Below, piece by piece: positions 50,987 through 62,310 of a stretch of DNA of 64,000 bases (position 1 is its first letter; every line of letters begins with the position of its first letter). The stretch comes from Campylorhamphus procurvoides (lineage: Eukaryota > Chordata > Aves > Passeriformes > Dendrocolaptidae). The position numbers and the translations under genes are program-made. Below the pieces are notes generated by a model. The model was not told where the DNA came from. It was given only the letters and a program-made list of their open reading frames with translations, and made no database searches. The stretch is taken from NCBI GenBank assembly GCA_013396655.1, contig WBMV01000138.1:163252-227251 (forward strand). The letters run 5' to 3'.

Positions 50987-53967
50987 AGTGGCTATTTAAT
51001 TGGGAAGAATTACAGAGTCATTGGGACCAGATTGCTTATTTGAGTTTCCTTGGACTTTATCCAAACCCTGCTAAAAGCTAATATGATTTTCTTTTCCACC
51101 AACTTCCGTGAGCTTTGGATCTGGATCTTTGTGCCTACAGGGCTATCTCAGTTTCCTGGAACTCATTCACTGTTTGAATTTGCTAAGTATATTTACTGCC
51201 AGGCTGCTTTCTTCTTTAATTCCTGCTGGCTGATTGCAAAAAGTTCTCGGCAGTTGCTGGTTACAGGAGCAGCTCTGCTTTTTCAAAATTGGCCATGCAT
51301 GTCCTTGGGTGTCCCCTTCTCCAGCTGGCCCCATGTAAGGCTTAAAATGTCACAAAATCCACTATGGGCCTGCCTCTTGCAAATTATTTGGTGCAGTTAG
51401 AGAGGATTTAGGAGAATTGGGTGGCATTATTAATATTTTTCCTTTTTTTTTTTTGAGCTTCAGACAGTCTTTCACAAAGACTTGACCTCCCTAGGAGTTT
51501 GCTCTGTGTTTACTCCCTGTTTATTCGCTTGGTCACAGTCAGGCACAGTACCAGCTGGAGCATTCCTGACACTGTCTGCCTGCCCCTTGATCTCCATGTG
51601 ACTCTTGCCACTTTCCACATAATGGGAGAAGATGGGAACACCCGAAAACAAAACTCCAGTCTATACTACGAGCCCTTCCCTCCCTTTCCTAATACTAACA
51701 TAATACTATTGAATGAGGAAAAATTTCTAGTGAAAGCCCTGGCTGTAAGTGTTCTGAAGAGCAACATGGCCTGGCATTTAAAAATAGAGGAACCCAAAGT
51801 GAGGGGGTAGTTTGGAGAGCAGAGGCTGGTGGAGCCACTGTGTTGCCCGAGAGTCCTCCTCTTTGAAGCCCTACCAGATGATAGAGAGCCATCACTGGAG
51901 ACAGTTCACCCCATTGCATCTCCCAAGAGATGTTACTTCTTGGTGTCACTTCCAGTCTCCCACCCAGGAGCACAGGTTCTGATGGTTGAGCAAGGCTTTG
52001 AGGATCATGAGAGTTCCCTCAGTAATATCTACAGACTTGCAAGCATGTTACTTGCTTTTCTACTTGAACTAGGGCAGGTTGACAAGTTCCTATTCTTTTT
52101 TTAGGTGTTAACGGAAATGTGACACTTTTAGGAAAATCCATCTCATCCAGGAGTCAAGATAGGCATTTAAAATACAAATAGGAGTAGAGGCAACAATACA
52201 GAAAGGCTTTATATTGTATTCCCTTGAGTACAAAGTCACAGTACAGCTTGCAGTATATATGTTTGTGTATATATATATAAATCCAGGGACAAGTTGCAGC
52301 TTTTCAGTAGTGAGTATGCTGTCTTTATTCTGGGTCAATGGTTGCCCTGTCCTCTTCTATCATGCTGGTGGGATCTCCCACCATTCTAGGCATGGTGACT
52401 CTCATCAGGAACTCCACCTGAATCTGCTCTTCTAGCAGCACACAGACACATGAAATTACAGCATGTGTCTAACCAGGACAAAAGTCCAAGAAGTATAACC
52501 CCCTGCCCTCTGTTAAGTTTTAACCATGTGCTACTATTTCAGAAAGACCCCAAAACGTGCTATTTGAAAGGATTCAGTGTGGGGGCTTTTTAAGATAATC
52601 TTGGCACTTATGTCACATCTAAGTGCTTGGATTTTACAACATGTGGTTCTTTATAAGTGATTCCCAGAGGTTAATTACATGGTGTGAAGGGATTAATTAA
52701 CTTTACAAGAGTCACTGCCCCTAGCAATGGAAATCGGAACCACTTCTGCTGGCTGGGAGGGACTCACACTGCCTCTGCAGGTCTGGGTGCTCGCCTCCTG
52801 GGAGGTATGAGCATGCCAAAGGCCATGCCCATAGCCCATGGGACAGCTTTGCTGTGTTAGAATGCTTCAAACTGACCAGTGTCATGGTGACCTTATTCCC
52901 AGCTTTCCCATTCAATCTCCTTTTGCTACAGTTTGACTTTTAAGGCCCTTGCCAAATACCAAATAACACTGCCCCTTGCCAAGTCAGTCACTGGCCAGAA
53001 GTTGTCTTTTAAAGCAAGCTGCAAGCTTTCCAGTGTTTATGGTCATGCTGGGAGAGCAGACCCTAAGTGTGAGTGGCTGGGAATGTGCCTCCCCCTCCAG
53101 AGCAGATTTTATTTCAACACACCCAAAAAATAAGGTGATGGCACGAAGGTGTCAGGCCAGGCTGGAGTCACTGTTGTGTTAGGTGGTACATGAGTACCCA
53201 GGGAGCTTAAAACTGAGCAGATGAGCCAAGCAGGGCATGAGCAGTCGTACATCTAAGGGAAGAAATGTGAAGTGTTCTGCAGCTGTCCTTCAGAGCTCTG
53301 CTTGGAGACACAGGGAGAAGCCTAGCACTGCATTTTGGGATTCTGAGGTGCCTTCCCCCTGCCAGAGCTCAATGCTGCTGTGATAGGGCTGGCACAAGCC
53401 TCCACCCTGGTGCATCAATTCGATGCCAGTCTGCCGTCTTGCAGAGGGAAACAAGTGAGATACCTCTGGCAAACCTGAAACAGGACTTCGAATTTCTCAC
53501 GCAGTTCCTAGCTCACCCCTGCACACCCAAAAACTTTCCCCAAGCCCCAAACACATAATGTTTTGACACCCCAACGTGAGCCTTCCTACTGTGCTCCTGC
53601 AGCAACGTCTGGGGCTTGCATGATACTATGCTGCTGACCCATGCGTTGGTTCAAGCCCCTCACCTGGGGGAAATGTCAGCATCACACCTGGGTGTAACCA
53701 TATATGTACTCAGTGAGGTCTTTTTTTTAACTTCTGCTAATATAAAAATCCCTTTTCTGTTAAGAGGCAGGATTCCGAGTATGAAATGTTGTGTGCAGGC
53801 AGCAAGCACAGTGTGTTCTCGGACAGCAATGTGCAGGTACACGGCTCTGCCCTAAGAAGAGTAATTCAGAGTTAGAATTTACCTTGGCATTTTTCAATGC
53901 CACCTCGCACACAGATTTAGTCCCAAGCCTGAAGTTTCCAGCTGTGTTTTTTGGAAGGAAAATGGCT

Positions 53968-54040
53968 TTAAATTTTTTTTTTTAAATTTTTTCTCTTTTT
54001 ATTTCTTCTTTTCATCTTTTCTTTGTCTCTTCCTTCTACT
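53968..54040. repeat. Low-complexity T/pyrimidine tract
   Basis: Starts with A/T homopolymer blocks and continues as an almost pure T/C tract with scattered A and G. Simple-sequence DNA with no coding content. Confidence 0.8.
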
Positions 54041-57000
54041 CATGATCTGCTTCACTGGTGCTGTTACAAAGTCAGTACACCAGTTCAGCTTCTCTGGCTA
54101 GATAACTATACTAGGTGTGTCTGGTTTAGAGACCATCTGATACATTTTAATGCTGATGTGGCAGATATTAGGACATGGAAATAAAGAGATTTAACAAATA
54201 ACAGGTGGAGAGCTTGTCTGCTTTTTGCTAGTGAACAGGAGCCGAGGAATGCGCAGTAGGGTGGGAGCTATGTAAGCTCAGGTGGTGTTGAGCTCAGAGG
54301 GGGAAGGTTTCTGTCCTCCCTCTCAGACCAGAAGGATGGCAAGGGCAGACAGGGTGTCTGCATCCCACACAGAACCTCTTCCAGCCACAGGTACAACCTG
54401 ACTCCTGTTACCACAGCCCATCTGCACACTCACCTGTTCTGCCCTGGCTGCCCTGGACTGAGAGGGATCCAACCACGGCCCTTTCTGTATTGTGGGAGCT
54501 GATGGAGCACATCAGCACGTGTCCTGTGCTGGAGGGGAGGGTCCTGGAACACCTGCCTGCCCTGGGCTTTCTTCCAACACAGGAATCTGCTAACTTCCCA
54601 TCTCCCCTCCAATGCTCTCTCATGGATCAGTTCCACCCTCCATGGGTGTCTCTTTGGTGTCTGTGGGCTGGAGAAGTATTCAAACAGGAGAAAAACTAAG
54701 GGAAAAAATTGCAAGTCAATTTTTTTCCTATAGAAAGCCCCATAAAATTTGGAGTAGTGGAGGGAGAAGAAAATTCCATATTCGAAACAGGAATTTTTCT
54801 CCTTCAAAAAATATGGCACTTATAAAGTGTATTTTTTCATATGAGCATGGAACGTGATTTTTTGGGAGGAGCCACTGTGCATCCACAGGCATGAATGGTG
54901 GCACAATGCCAAGCTTGTTAGGGAATTAGTACATTCAGCTGGGACCTGGGAGATGCCTCCACTGCTCACTCAGGAGAGACCTAGGAGAAGCTACTCTGCC
55001 CTGCCTGCATTTAACCTCCTGAAAAGTGCTTTGTGACATACTGGAAACTGCCCTTAGTGGCATATGCACCTAGATGAAAAAGCCATGGAGAGATGTTTTC
55101 CCCTGTGGGGTTGTATGGATGTCCCACTGGGCAGTCCAGGAGGGTGACTTTATAAATGTGCCATTTGCTTTTTCTGCTTCTCATCACGGGGCTGAACCCA
55201 AGGTGACAGACTCAGTGTGCACAGAGGTGATGCATCAATTATAAATAAACACATAAAACCAAATTACCTGTGCAGAGGCAGTGTCTGAGCAGAAGGCATT
55301 ACCTCTGTCTGCACCTTTCATTTTACCATCGAACAGAAGAAACTCCTTTGTCTCTTTGCTTTCCCTTTATGGCCCTTGTGCCAATATTTTGTAGTCCCTT
55401 CAGGTGCATCCAAGCCTCAGACTGTGAACATGGTTCACACTTTCTCCTTATTGGTTCCTGGAAAAGCCAGCCCAGAAAGAAGAGGAGCTGGTGTGGCAGA
55501 GTGATAACTGCTGTGCCTTGAGCTCCCTCTTCCTTTTGGGTGCCTGGTGGCCCTGAGGCTTTGCAGTGCAGCTTTTGTTGCGTGGGAAGCCAGGACACCC
55601 CTGCTGCTCTTCCCATGCAGTGTTCAGGCCCCTCCAAAATGCTTGTGGTCTTCACCCAGCCAAAGCACTGGTGGGCTCTCTATGTACCTTTCTGGTTTTC
55701 ATCAGCCTCTTCGAAGCTTACAGCCCATTGTTAGATTAGTTGGAGATCAGACACTGTCCCTTCCTACCCCTGTGCTTTATGTAGGTTTCACCAGGCAAAA
55801 GGCACCTGCAGAAACCAATGCCTCTGCTCTCCCCTAAGGGTGCTTCAGCCAGGGGAGGAGATGTCACACAGGTTTCATGTTGGAGCTGTGGTGGCAATAG
55901 GCAGAGGAGCCTTGTGACTGTGGGAGAGCTTCAACCAGAGACTCTTGTCCCCAGCTGAGGTGTGTTTCTTCTAAGCCAGAGGTACTTCATGGCTTTTTAT
56001 TTAATCCTGCAAGTGCACTCATGTTCTCTACTCATGCTCTGCAGCACTACATTCCCAAAATACCTTAATTTCTCCATCTGGGGCCATGCCCTGGGATTTC
56101 TCAAAGCTGAGAGCTGTGTTTGTTCCTGTTTTGTTAGGAGGGCCTTCCTGGGCTGTCTTCAGTTCGATTACAATTTCCAGATGTTGAGTCAGGCAATGAA
56201 TATGAACCCTGCTAAGATCATACACGGGAAGTGAGAAGAGTTCCCTTAATATAACCAGTGATTGCCCCATCGCAGTCTGCTGGCAGTCGAGCAAGACAAG
56301 TTGCATGTCCCTGAACTGCTTCAACCCTTCTCAGCTGATTTTCTAAATTCTGATGAAGTTTCTTGTTAAGTCCCATCTCCCTGAGTGATGTGAGTTTGTG
56401 TCCAGCCAAACTTTCAAGAGAAGCATGAATTTTTCTGTACCTAAAGCCAGTTTGAGGATAGGGAGAAGAGGATTCTCCTGCATCTAGTGTGGATGTAGAG
56501 GGTCTGGAGGGAACCCTGGAGGGAAGAGGTGCCCAGATGGAAGTGCCTGTTTTTCCAAGCTTTGTATAGCTCTGATTCTTCACAGGGCACAGGGACACCA
56601 CATTGCATGGTGAAGGGTTAGGTAATTTCCTTCACTTCTCCTGTGGAAGGTGTTTTGATTAGCATAACCATTGTGTTCCCAAATTAGCTTGTGTTCCTGC
56701 TTTGCCCTTAGGCTGGCTTTTCCTGTTATAAGCCTGCTCTGGCAGAGTGATACAGTTTTCCACTGTAGTGTCGCAGCTTAAGTCAGTATGGATGCAGCCA
56801 CACTCTATCTACCTGCAGGTCCTGGTTCACCTTTCCTGAGTGACCTTAGGATGATGTTGAGACTACAGGTCCTACCGCCCTGCAGCTCTCCAGTGCCTGG
56901 CATAGCTGCAAGGAAACCCTCAAACAGCCCAAGCTTTGATGCAAGGCTTAGGGGACCACGACATTTGCTGGACTGAGACCAGCGGCAGACAGGACAATAG

Positions 57001-59039
57001 TGCATCTTGCTCCCTGCCATCATGGCAGAGGGAATATTAACTCCTGGCTATGGGCTGATGTGCACAGCTCTGGTATCTCAAGCAATCCTGACTAAACAGG
57101 TTTGAGTCTGTCTAGCGCATCCTCTGCCAGTCACTCACCTCTTTCTGCTTTCCTCCTGCCAAGAACCATTCTCAACTGAAACAATGCAAAGTTTTGGGAA
57201 AGAATTAACATGAGAATGTGAAGTATTTTCCAAGTGTCAACAGGATAGACACACGGGCACACAGAGTGATTAATAAGGGGCCCCTGATTTCATGGTTCCT
57301 GAATGCTATGGAGAGCAGGAGCTGCTTGCAGAGCAGGCATGCAACTGAGAAGCTGAAGTTAGGGGTTGGCATGTCTCTTTGGTGTCAAGCCTTACCCACA
57401 GGAGATATATCTGGGGGTCTGAAATCAGATGGCTAACACTCCTACACTGCTGGTTGAGCCATAGGAGGTGGTGTACCTTAACAACCCTCCCTCTGTGGAG
57501 ATAAATCTGTTTAAATTCTCACACAGAAAGGTTTTAATTCTGCTTAAAACATCTCCAAAGAGGGATGAAGGAATTGACGAAGCACACAGATATTTGACCT
57601 TGTCCCATTACTAAGCTCATGTCATCATGCCGTGAGATGGCCCAGAACAATCTTCCACCAGATTTCAGATGGCCTTACACAGTGGGAGTGCAGTTATGAC
57701 AAGGAGGGCAGAAGATAGGATGTACCAAGAACACAATGTTCTTGATGAGGCCAGAGGGCAATGTGGCAAGCAGCTGGAGCTGGGGAGGAAGGCAAGAGGT
57801 TTACTTCTCAAACCCTTCATCAGCTGATTTAACTCCAAACTCCTTACCAATGCCATCTACTTCTGTAATAGTTCAATTGTCAGTGGGCCCAAAGACAAAG
57901 TCATTGAACTTTTGGCTTCTGTGACTGTCTGGCTAATGTTCCTCCTCTCCAGCATTTGGGGCATCTCACAGAGCAGAGCTGTAGGGATGAAGGAACAGCA
58001 GAACAGGAATCTAAAGTGTGAACACCATGACTTCCCTGGAAAAGTGTTATTTTACAAACACTCAGGGCAAAGCCCAGCTGCTGAAACACAGGGATTTAGT
58101 GCCTGCTGGGAGCTGGGCTGTCCCACTGGTCTCTGGCTGCTAGCCCACCAAAATAGGGGTATCCTGCAGGTCCAGGTTCATATTTCATATTCAGGTGGTA
58201 ATTTCCAATCCCACATGGAGGTAGGTGGAAAGGGGGGTTTAGGGAAGGCTGAGCATGAGGTGTATCCTGCTCCCAAAGCAAATACAGCTGTGGTGTGGTG
58301 CATTTTTTAATCCAAGCCTCCGCCTTGCCATCACAGAAACATGAGCGAGGAGGGAGAGGAACACCCTAGAAGCTCTTGCACTGTACTCTGCTGCAGCATC
58401 CCCCCCCCCAATTTCTATCACTGGAGCAAGGCTACTTCTTATTAAACCCAGACAAGCAAGTGCTTGGCAATCCACACAGGCCAGGAGGGACCACCAGGGA
58501 GCCAAGAGGAGGCTGGACATACTGATTTCTGCTTTTATGAAAAAGGAGGGGCTGCTTCCAGGGTCTTCAGAGGGATTGAGTGTGGATGTAGGGCTGCTTG
58601 GAGGATCAGCCTGGCTGGTAGACAACACGGCATCATCTCCATAGTGCAGGCAGCAGCCACATCTGGAGCAAAGGACTACTCTGCTCTTGTTCCTACCAGT
58701 TTTTTGGTGTACTCCTGTAGCAGTAAGTATTCCATTGTGGGAGTGAGGGGGGCAGGCACTTCCACACCTCCACAAGGGCTCAGGATTGAAATGTGCTACC
58801 AAGCCCAGGCAGAGCTGACTGCCCTTCTGTAAGAAAACACAAGCCGTGCCTGTCTGTGCACTCAGCCACAGCCTGGATGCGGACCTCATGGGGATGGGAT
58901 GAAGCATTTGGTCACAGTCCCAGTTGGCTCCCCAGGTAGGACTTCATGGTCATCTCTGCACAACTGAGGCTGGACCTTCAGAAGGAGCTGGGCTGCAAGG
59001 GACATGCAGACCTTGTGGTAGCATTTGTTTGATGACTGC

Positions 59040-59300
59040 TGTGCATAGCTAAAAATACTCCAGCTATGATTATGAATTTAAAATAAATACATCCAGTGAA
59101 AGATTAGGAGCTGTTCCAGGGCTAAACAATAGCTTCTTCACCAATAGCCAAAGATTTGTGGATGCAAAAATGACTAGAAACTGAAAAACTTGAGCTGGAG
59201 TAGGTAATTTTCAAATTGAACTAAAAAAACTTTCTAGCGGTGAAGATGACCATGGAAAATTGCCAGCACTTTGTTTGTTTTAACAATAGGGTACACAGAC
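59040..59300. promoter_or_regulatory. Candidate distal enhancer (FOX/SOX/MEF2-like motifs)
   Basis: AT-rich block with a near-MEF2 CTAAAAATAC close to its left end, TTTAAAATAAATA, and at the right end TGTTTGTTT (59272-59280, FOX type) directly followed by AACAATAG (59282-59289, SOX type). Motifs are seen; function is inferred. Confidence 0.3.
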
Positions 59301-61409
59301 CTCTGGATCTGGACTGGATACTGCCTCTGGGCAGCAGTTGGGAAAACTAGTATTTATGGAGAACGGCTTCACTATGGTGTAAAAGCAAATTACACTGATA
59401 TATTATTCCAGTGGCCTGGATCAACAGCATAGTGCAAGAATCAGAGGGAAAGTACATGATGGGAGGTATACACTTCATGTCTTAAAAAGTGGGGGATAAG
59501 GCCCAAGAACAGACCAACTGTGAATGCTGGGTGGAGTGCTGTGGGGTGGGTCAGCTTCCATCCACATAGGGGCTGGTAAGCAGAGGACAAGCAAGGCTTT
59601 CAGATGTGTATCTACAGACCCAAAACACATCTGAGGAAGGAGAAGAGGGAGCCATCCTCTTGAGAACATCTGTGCCATGGTGGCAGAGGACACTCAGGCT
59701 CACATCCCAGCTCTGGCTGCCTGGGGTTTCACCCTATGCTGTGCATTTCCCCACACACGTCCCTTGCTCTGCCCTCTCTGTTGCTCCACGCTGAAGTAGA
59801 CACCCAATTATTCATTTGGCTGGAGACAGTAAGAGTGAGCCCAGCTCCCCATGCCCTGGGTGCTTGGCTGGGGCAGTGCATGCCAGTCCCTGCCCCAGGA
59901 AAAACAAAGTACTCGGTACTTGGCAAAGAGAGCTTGAAAGAGCCCAGCCCCACATCTCTCACATCCAACAGGCATGAGAGAACACCCCTGACCACCCAGA
60001 ATGCTCATGGCAAGGCAAGTGGCTGGGAAGGCTGCCTGGACGTCTGCTCCATCATGGCTGTAGCCGGGGAAACAGCAGCCTGTGGTGCTTAGGACTTCAG
60101 TGCTGTTCAGCCCCTGCATTCCTGCTTCCACGTGCTTTGGTTTGGAGAAGGTCCTTGGTGAGTTTAATGAGCTGATGATCCCAGATGGACTGGAGCAGAG
60201 CTGGATCCCAAACCTTTGTACCCTTGCCTGGAGGCGTCATAGCTATCATGGGTCTTCCCAGCCCAGGTCTCTGCCCGAATTGGTGAGCCCTGCCCCGTCT
60301 GTTTTGGCAGCAGCCTGTTGAAAAGCTTGTAAAAAACCCAAAAGAGCCTCCAAGTTCTCATGAGTGCACAGAAGTGTTTGTGCCTATTTCAGGTCCCTCT
60401 GCAGAAGCTGTATTACCATGATTAGTTGAAATGTTTCTCCATTAGCACATTTTCCCTCTTATTCCATCTTATCAGCCTGCATGAAAGAGTCACTTATTCT
60501 CCCCTTGCCATTGTGTTGAGATGTACTAGGCTGCGAGCAGGACCTGCTGCTCTCCACAGCCTGGCCTCAATAGCATGGCTTGTTCTCTGTGCAAGGGGTG
60601 ACAATCTGGTGGCAGCTGATATAAATCCCAGGAACACTGCTGAGTGCAGCTCCAGTTACCACCCCCTGAGAAGGTCTGGACACTGAAATACAATAATGTT
60701 GGTGCGCCAAGCATCTACAATAGGATGCAAGGAGAGACATGGCAGGAGGCTGGAAGATTGCGAGTCTGCACTGTGACGTCAAATTATCACTCCCTCATAG
60801 CCACATTTATAACAGATTCCTTTCTTACTCTACTGTTAGTGCCTAGCAAGTGCAGAAGCTTGGTTGTACACCACAGCATGGCCAAGGAGAATGCAGAGAA
60901 GGAAGAGAGATGGCTCTGAGCTTGGCTGAAAATGTGGAGGCATAGGAGACATACTCCCACCCAAGATGAGACCTTTTGTCTGATTTTGGATGAAAAGCAT
61001 AGCCAGTGCCACCTGCATATTAACAGAATTGGCAGCAAACCTCTGCTCTGTCAGGTTATGGCTCCAGCTTGGCTGGGTGGTTTTGGGGGTACATTCCCAG
61101 AAAGACGGGCCTTTAGTCTAGGGTGGTTCTTATGTCATTATTGCACAGACTGGCAGGGTGCAGCATCTCCTGAGGATGCCCTTGTCCAGTGGTTCAGCCA
61201 AATGGCTGGTTCTAATGTAAAGGGAATCCCTTCCAACCCTTACTTTTTAAATTCCAAGGCACTGCAGCATACAAATCACTTCCAGATAATTAACTTCCTC
61301 CGAGGCATGTGAGTAATAAACCTCGTATTTCTGCTGCCCTGACACGGGAGGTCACAGCCAGCCCAGGAAGCGCACAGAGGGCAGGTGCCAAGGGTTCAGC
61401 CACCATCCT

Positions 61410-62310
61410 GGGTGGCACTGGCTAAAGGGGCGGCGGTTTTCTCCCCGTCCTGGAGCCCACAAGCTGGTGGGTGATGGACCAACCCCAGTGCTGTTCACCC
61501 ACAGCAAACCTTGCAAAAAGGGCTCCCTCCGGGCGCAGCCGCCCCGCCACCTTTCGGGGCCAGTTTGCTCCACGGCGCCCACGCCCAGGGGAGCAGCACC
61601 CCCAGCCCTTCCTCGGCACTCCCCGGGTTTCCCCGCCATGCCCTCCGCCCACGATGCCTCAGGGACGAGGCTGCCACCCCCGGCCAGCTCTGCAGGCAGC
61701 CCGGCCGGCGCACACCGACTGCCGGCGGCTCAGCCCGGGGCCAAAGCTCCGCGGCGCTGCCTGAGCCCGGCGGTGCCCCCTCCCCAGCGCTCCTCTGCCC
61801 CACACCCGCTCCCTGCTCGGGCCGGCCCCTCTCCCGTGGGGACACAGAGCCGGGCCGCTGTCCCGCTGCCCTCAGCGCCCCGCCCTGCCACGCCGAGCGG
61901 GCCCCGAGCGGGGCGGGCCGCGGGNNNNNNNNNNNNNNNNNNNNNNNNNNNNNNNNNNNNNNNNNNNNNNNNNNNNNNNNNNCCGGCCACACGCACCCGT
62001 CTGATTAACTGCGCTTGCAGAAGGTCACGGCCCCCGGGCCGTTGTCCCGTGGTTCTTTTTTTCCCCTTGACTAAGCGCCGTCGAGAGAAGTCTGCTGGCA
62101 CCGGGGAACCCCCGGCAGTGCGGGGCCCCCGAGGTTTTGGAGGGAGGCGTCGACCCCACGAGCTGGGCTCTTCCCAGCCCGCACATCACCAGGCGGAATG
62201 CCCCTCTCCTCGACCGCTGTCCCAGGGGCTGAGCGTGTGCGGAACACGTGGCGGGAGGCGACGGAGGAGCTGACCTGGAATGTCAGCTCTGCCCTTCGCC
62301 AGCGTGGGCT
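61410..62310 (+). promoter_or_regulatory. CpG island, probable promoter (possibly RRBP1)
   Basis: The only strongly GC- and CpG-rich stretch of the window. GC boxes include GCCCCGCCC at 61877-61885 and GGGGCGGG at 61910-61917; a CACGTG E-box is at 62245-62250. No TATA box is evident, as expected of a broad housekeeping promoter. A 58-base assembly gap falls inside. A possible first-exon donor (GGAAA|GTGAGC) lies near 62367. Human gene order would place BANF2 and then RRBP1, transcribed away from SNX5, on this side, so RRBP1 is a reasonable but unproven owner. The strand follows from that inference. Confidence 0.7.
61925..61982. other. Assembly gap (58 Ns)
   Basis: A run of N in the most GC-rich part of the CpG island, a common dropout in short-read bird assemblies. 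Frames that read through it (for example 61467-62273) are not real proteins. Confidence 0.99.

Larger units (their letters stand above)
50992..61409. other. Intergenic DNA without recognisable genes
   Basis: No coding homology recognised; the longest frame is 58239-58907 on the minus strand (222 codons), of no known family. It includes a (TA)n stretch near 52268-52279, a pyrimidine tract at 53968-54040, a C run near 58391 and an AT-rich motif cluster at 59.04-59.30 kb. A CCCTTCCAACCC motif near 61229 might be a decayed CR1 remnant but is too short to call. Confidence 0.5.

Noticed and set aside
58239..58907. 222-codon open frame on the minus strand
   Set aside because: Low-complexity serine/proline/cysteine mix with no known domain; treated as chance.
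61195..61250. CCCTTCCAACCC motif resembling a CR1 3' end
   Set aside because: Only about 20 bases look similar and the terminal ATTCTATG repeat is absent.
61467..62273. 268-codon proline/alanine/arginine-rich frame across the CpG island
   Set aside because: GC-rich DNA lacks stop codons, and the frame depends on reading through 58 Ns.
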